This document shows positions 59,580 through 64,000 of a stretch of DNA of 64,000 nt, one piece after another. The position numbers were made by a program, and so were the translations under genes. Origin of the DNA: Laetiporus sulphureus 93-53 (taxonomy: Eukaryota > Basidiomycota > Agaricomycetes > Polyporales > Laetiporaceae); the NCBI RefSeq assembly GCF_001632365.1, contig NW_024468512.1:267162-331161 (forward strand), written 5' to 3'. The stretch's first letter is position 1. Each line of letters starts with the position of its first letter. The notes under the pieces were generated by a model. It was not told the origin of the DNA. It made no database searches and saw only the letters and a list, made by a program, of their open reading frames with translations.

Positions 59580-60425
59580 ATGAGCCAACGCAAGAATGCT
59601 GCCAATCATCTCAATGGCCGCAGTATGGAAGAAAGCAAAGCTGCCGCGCTGCAGGAATATCAGGACACAGAGGGGCATTTCTCGCTTGTTAGGTCAGTCC
59701 TACAATGACTGCTCATCAAGACAATCTCTGAACATCCGATGGACACCTAGGAACTTTCGTCTTGCCGATCTCATCACCATATCTAACGGCGTATGCGCCT
59801 CCTTATCCATATTCATGTCTGCCAAATACCTCGTCACAGACGACGAGGATTATCTATGGTCTGCGTTGATGTTTCCGTATGCGGGACTTATGTTCGACTT
59901 CTTGGACGGAAAGGTCGCAAGGTGGAGGAACGAGAGTAGTATGCTTGGGCAGGAGTTGGACAGCTTGGCAGATTTAGTGCGTTCTCAATTCATGTTGTTG
60001 CATCTTTTCGTGGTGTGGTCCTGAACACATTTGTCCAGATTTCGTTCGGTGTTGCCCCCGCATTGCTCGCGTTCGTAGTAGGGTTGCGGACGTATCTGGA
60101 CACCGTCGTGCTGACAGGATTCATCTGCTGTGGCCTCGCGCGCCTGGCCCGCTTTAACGCGACGGTGGCGCTTATCCCCAAGGACGCCAAAGGCAAGGCG
60201 AATTACTTCGAGGGCCTGCCTATCCCGTCCTCTCTGGCACTGGTTGCAGTCCTCACGTACTGGACCAAGATGGGCTGGATTGAGGGAAGGGAAGGGGTCC
60301 CATTCGGAATGGTTACGCTGTGGGGACCCAAGGGTGGGGATGGGGAGATGCATATTGCCAGCGTGGTGTTCGGATTGTTGGCGGCGGCGATGGTCAGCAA
60401 GACGTTGCGCATACCAAAGATATGA
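59580..60425 (+). CDS. CHO1: CDP-diacylglycerol-serine O-phosphatidyltransferase
   Basis: Three exons: 59580-59692, 59751-59976 and 60039-60425, 241 aa. It makes phosphatidylserine from CDP-diacylglycerol and L-serine in the ER membrane. The CDP-alcohol phosphatidyltransferase signature is complete: FLDGKVARWRNESSMLGQEL followed by DSLADL, giving DG-x2-AR-x8-G-x3-D-x3-D, split only by intron 2 right after ADL. Other marks are RLADLITISNGVCASLSI, SFGVAPALLAF and GLARLARFNAT with GLPIPSS. Several transmembrane helices are present. The N-terminus is shorter than in Saccharomyces but typical for basidiomycetes. Confidence 0.94.
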
Positions 60426-60828
60426 CGTGCGCTACTGCTCGTACGGCCTGATATTTACGCAGGAGGTGTCACGATGAAGGTGGCAGTTGGATTCAGACAT
60501 TACAATACTATCATCAAGGAATGCATATGTGGTATATTGTATAGAGACAATCTGTAATGAGAAAAGAAAGAAGGATGTGTACACGAAGTTGCCGCCACCT
60601 GCACGTCCTGCTCGCCAACCGTACAAATGGTAAGTTTGACGGCATGAACGATTACTGTGTGGGCACTCGTTGTCGGGCTGCGCAGCGTGGACGCTGCTCA
60701 TGACAATGGGACCCGTGGCGGCGGGAGCATAGGAATGTGAGAGAAATAAGCGGAAATGAAACGAAGGGAGGATCAATTAGTTTGCGCGCTCTTTAGCTGG
60801 ACGCGTCGCGTCGCGTTTGCCACCAGCC
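60426..60828. other. intergenic region
   Basis: 3' region of CHO1 and promoter of NSE1. No coding signal. Confidence 0.5.
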
Positions 60829-62122
60829 ATGGTCACCTCTAACGACGTGCACCGCTTGTTCATACAAGCCATACTTTCGCGTAGAGTACTGTCGCGCACG
60901 TTGGCAGTGAAGATCTGGGGGAAAAGCGTCGACGCGGTCAAGGGTGCGCACAGTCTCTGTCCTCTCGCACCTTGCTCTGAGGGTGTCCATCGCAGCCGCG
61001 AACGATGCATTGGAGATTCCCTTCTCCGACAACCGGAACGCATGGGATGACTTTGTGTCGAAGATTAATGACTTGTTGAATCCGCTGAACTTGGAGTTGG
61101 CGCAGATGTTCGACGAGATAAGCGGCAAGGAGATGTGTGTACTCGTGAGTTGTTTTGTGGTCATCCACGTCCATGTGAACTTATTGTCACACGCATTACA
61201 GGTGAATCGCAAAGGAGATTGGATTGCTCAAGTGGCCACGGAGTACTCGGCCGTAGAGATCGCGTACTTCAAGGCGGTTGTGAGGACCAAATACCCGTTC
61301 AACCGCTGCTATCCATTCACACATCCTCAGGTAGAGCAAATCATGCTAGCTCCAAACGAGTCCTTCTGCGTCTCTTCCATGTCAGCCCTGCGGGAGGTCA
61401 CTGCTCTGAAGGCCAACATGACCAAGTCCCAAGCTGAGGTGGTTCTGAGCAGTTTTGTTGCAAAGGGCTGGCTGGTTAAGAGCAGGTATTTGATAACCTT
61501 CTGACATCTCATCGTGTCATTGAAAGCCTCGTGTATAGACGGGGCCGTTATTCGCTGTCTACTCGGACACTCTTGGAGCTGCAGCCGTACTTACGTTCCA
61601 CATACCCGAACGAGATCATCGAATGTACAATCTGCATGGAGGCAAGTACCTAAGCCTTGTATGAGAGCAGGTACTAACCCGCAAGGACGCCAGATGGTGA
61701 CCCGAGGGGTTGCATGCTACACCGCGCAATGCAAAACACGCCTGCACAACCACTGCTTCGAGAAATACCAACGGCGATCGCAGAACTGCCCGGCGTGCAA
61801 TGAAAACTGGTCGTCGGATGCGAACAGGAAGAAGCTGCTGCACGTCGGTGAAGGCGCGTTCAAGGAAGGGCAAGATCAGATCAAACGACACACGCGAAGA
61901 AAGAGCGTTGTCGAGAGCGATGGTGAAGACGAAGACGAAGAGATGTATGCGGAGGCCGACCAGTCTCAGTCCCAGTCGACGCCGTCGCAACCGACCCAGC
62001 CCACTCCGACGCAAGCAGAGAGGAGCAGGAAGAAAGCGGTCAACGAGGAGAAAAGGGACGTCCTGGAGGAGAGCGATAGCCCGCCTCCAAGGAGGCAGAA
62101 GCGCAAGGGCCGGCACCACTGA
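60829..62122 (+). CDS. NSE1: SMC5-6 complex subunit Nse1 (RING-type)
   Basis: Exons: 60829-60943, 60996-61144, 61202-61279, 61331-61485, 61539-61641 and 61694-62122, 342 aa. Nse1 with Nse3 and Nse4 forms a DNA-binding subcomplex of SMC5-6 used in recombination repair; its RING acts with Nse3 in ubiquitylation. The winged-helix part reads HRLFIQAILSRRVLS, EYSAVEIAYFKAVVEQIM and SQAEVVLSSFVAKGWL. The RING-like zinc site is CTICME, then GVACYTAQC, LHNHCFEKY and NCPACNENW. Intron 5 most likely uses GC (GAG then GCAAGT) with a TACTAAC branch point; a GT alternative at 61646-61685 would be only 40 nt and adds three residues. Intron 3 (51 nt) is in frame. The Ser/Gln-rich tail beyond the RING is low complexity. 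Confidence 0.92.
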
Positions 62123-62222
62123 GCAGTGTTTGTCCTGCAACATATGCTATACATATGCTATATATACACTGAGAGGTACATGATGTACGAGACTGTTAGA
62201 ATTTAGAATGCTGTATGTTAGT

Positions 62223-64000
62223 CTACTGTTCAGTATTGTCAGCACTTGTAGTTGTCGGCACGGCCACCTTCCCCGGCTCTTGATTGTCCGGGGGCTCGAT
62301 GGTGAACCCGAATCTGCCCTTGCCCCAGACCACCCGCTTGCGCTGCTTGCGTCCCTCGCCGAACTCCTCGTTCCATTTACGCAGATCCGCGAGGCTGCCT
62401 AGCGACTCAGAGGCGGATGGCGTGATCTCCTTCAATGCCTTTTCGAAGTTGCGCCAGGCAATGGTCCGTGCGTAGGACGGGGCAGGGGCCACTGTGATAG
62501 CAGGAGCACTGAGATCTTGCCCTTCGGCCTTAGCTTCTGTGGTTTCTACGGCAGATGGCTCAGCAGTCACGGTCGAGGGCTTTTCGGGAGCATCGGCGGC
62601 CGTGGCTTCGACTTGAACTTCGGCCTGAGCTTCGACCTGAGCTTCGACCTGAGCTTCGATCTTCGCTTCGGTCTTCGCTTCCTGGGAAGCGTCCGTGGTG
62701 GCAAGTGGTGCTGCCGGTGGAGCTGCATTGCTTGATGGACGCCAGGGAACGTCGACCTTCTCCTTCACCGCATCCAGGACCGCAGAGACACAAAGATCTG
62801 CATCGTGTCATGAGCTCGTAATCTACCTCCAGAGCAATGCTACTCACGTTTGAGGTCCGAGCCGGAAAAGCTCTCTGTCTTTTTCGCTAGAGTCTTCAAG
62901 TCGACATCATCGGCCAACGCCTCGTCTCGGAGCAAGATCTTGAGAATCTCTGAAGGACACATTTAGCAATCTCCCAAATCACGAACAGATATAATGACCT
63001 ACCTTCTCTCTCTTTCTCCCCAGGCAAATCAACTAGAAGTCTTCGAGGAAGCCGACGCAACACCGCATCATCGAGGTCGAAAGGTCGATTGGTCGCGCCA
63101 ATGACAATGACATTGTCTCTTGACGACTTCAGGCCATCCATCTCTTGCATAAACTCGGTGATGACTCCTCTATGAGCAATGGCACCGCCTGTGTCTCGCG
63201 AACTTCGGGCACCAAACAGAGCGTCTAGCTCGTCAATGAACACCACACAAGGTGAAAGCTTGCGTGCAAGCGAGAATACTGCCCTTACGAGCTTTTCTCC
63301 TTCTCCAACGTACTACACATACGTTGGTCAGCTACCAAATGAATAAGCGCGGTTAGCTTCCACTTACCATGTCCATCACATCGGAGGGGGTGATCGCCAA
63401 CATTCTACATCCCGCTTCCTTTGCAAGCGCTCGGACGACTAGTGTCTTACCCGTGCCCGGCGGCCCAAAGAGGAGGCAGCCAGTCATACCATGCTCCTTC
63501 AGAAGACCATGCTGGAATGCAGCAGGATGCAGGAGCGGTAAGGAGACTATGGTCCGTACAGAATCAATGGTGTGATCCGGAAGATGCACTTGACCGAACG
63601 TGGTAGTGAGCGATGCTGGACGCAATCCTCAGTATCTCGCCTCATGCTCGCAATTGAATACACTCACAAGTGTCAACGATACTGCCCAATAGTCGCGCTT
63701 CGTGAGGATCTAGTTCAGGATCCCGCTTGATGCGCTCCACAACCTCATCCTCGTCCTCGTCCTCTTCTTCCTCCTCGGCCTTCTCCTCATCTTCGTCAAT
63801 CTCATGCAAGATCTTGCTATGCGACTCAGTGATAATAGACTTCCTCATCTGCTCCGCCGCCTGCTCCCCCTCCCACGCCTCGTATACCGTGAGCCACTGC
63901 ACCTCGGTGGGCTGAAGCGTGGTGACGGTCTTTCCCTCCTCCCTCATCTTGGCAATCAGACTACCGATCGCACGATCTGCAATGCGCCGCACGGTGGACC
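62223..64000 (-). CDS. AAA+ ATPase, 5' partial (meiotic/Msp1-like clade)
   Basis: Exons (minus strand): >64000-63668, 63615-63368, 63312-63003, 62949-62848 and 62797-62223; the N-terminus is outside the window. The AAA core follows a very acidic linker: QVHLPDHTIDSVRTIVSLPL, Walker A GCLLFGPPGTGKTLVV, Walker B SPCVVFIDELDALFGARSS, sensor GATNRPFDLDDAVLRRLPRR with arginine fingers, and a C-terminal helical lid (SFSGSDLKHLCVSAVLDAV). These fit the single-AAA group that includes Msp1, spastin and related fungal mitochondrial or peroxisomal ATPases that pull on membrane or complexed proteins; the exact subfamily cannot be fixed without the N-terminus. After the lid there is an unusual 190-residue tail with an EAQVEAQVEAQ-type repeat (about 62600-62690) and a basic end. 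Confidence 0.9.

Noticed and set aside
1..64000. CRISPR arrays, bacterial operons, riboswitches, rRNA or tRNA genes.
   Set aside because: The window is eukaryotic nuclear DNA; no regularly spaced repeats or convincing tRNA/rRNA sequences were seen by eye. A tRNA scan would be decisive and could not be run.

Overview
The window is nuclear DNA from a filamentous basidiomycete, most likely an Agaricomycete. Genes are spliced with many short introns (mostly 48-70 nt), several proteins are typical of mushroom-forming fungi (trehalose phosphorylase, an ankyrin-VWA protein, an AAL-type lectin, a divergent F-box protein), and there are no operons or bacterial signals. Exon models were built by hand from reading frame, GT-AG (occasionally GC-AG) signals and codon phase; coordinates are therefore predictions. 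For multi-exon genes the exon list is in the evidence text.

Layout. 1-12.2 kb holds housekeeping genes: a C2-domain protein (5' end outside the window), a large disordered protein, a TMEM19/DUF92 membrane protein diverging from a centrosomin-type microtubule-organising protein, and a short-chain dehydrogenase. 12.2-20.3 kb is gene-poor, with an 18-G tract and a degenerate CTTGAG-rich repeat field. IAH1 (isoamyl acetate hydrolase-like) follows at 20.3-21.3 kb. 21.4-27.8 kb is a local segmental-duplication nest on the minus strand with one intact La-type RNA-binding protein gene, a decayed second copy and a third relic. 27.9-37.9 kb has an orphan gene with a Cys/His tail, trehalose phosphorylase, an EI24-like membrane protein, tRNA-splicing endonuclease subunit SEN34 and an F-box-like protein. 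40.7-48.5 kb has an ankyrin-VWA protein, a tandem pair of trypsin-like proteins (one with an intact triad, one that has lost His and Asp) and a fucose-lectin-like protein. Two 5'-truncated copies of one LINE family (42.8 kb and 50.0-51.7 kb) are each bracketed by perfect 11-bp target-site duplications. 52.6-64 kb is again dense: a 1,403-aa disordered protein, PRI2 (primase large subunit), CHO1 (phosphatidylserine synthase), NSE1 (SMC5-6 RING subunit) and the 3' part of an AAA+ ATPase.

The genes do not form one pathway; primase and NSE1 (genome maintenance), CHO1 and TMEM19 (membrane) and trehalose phosphorylase (carbohydrate reserve) are ordinary neighbours. The least explained features are the protease/pseudoprotease pair with its unnamed C-terminal domain, the La duplication nest, the orphan zinc-tail protein and the unusually frequent GC-AG introns (four candidates).
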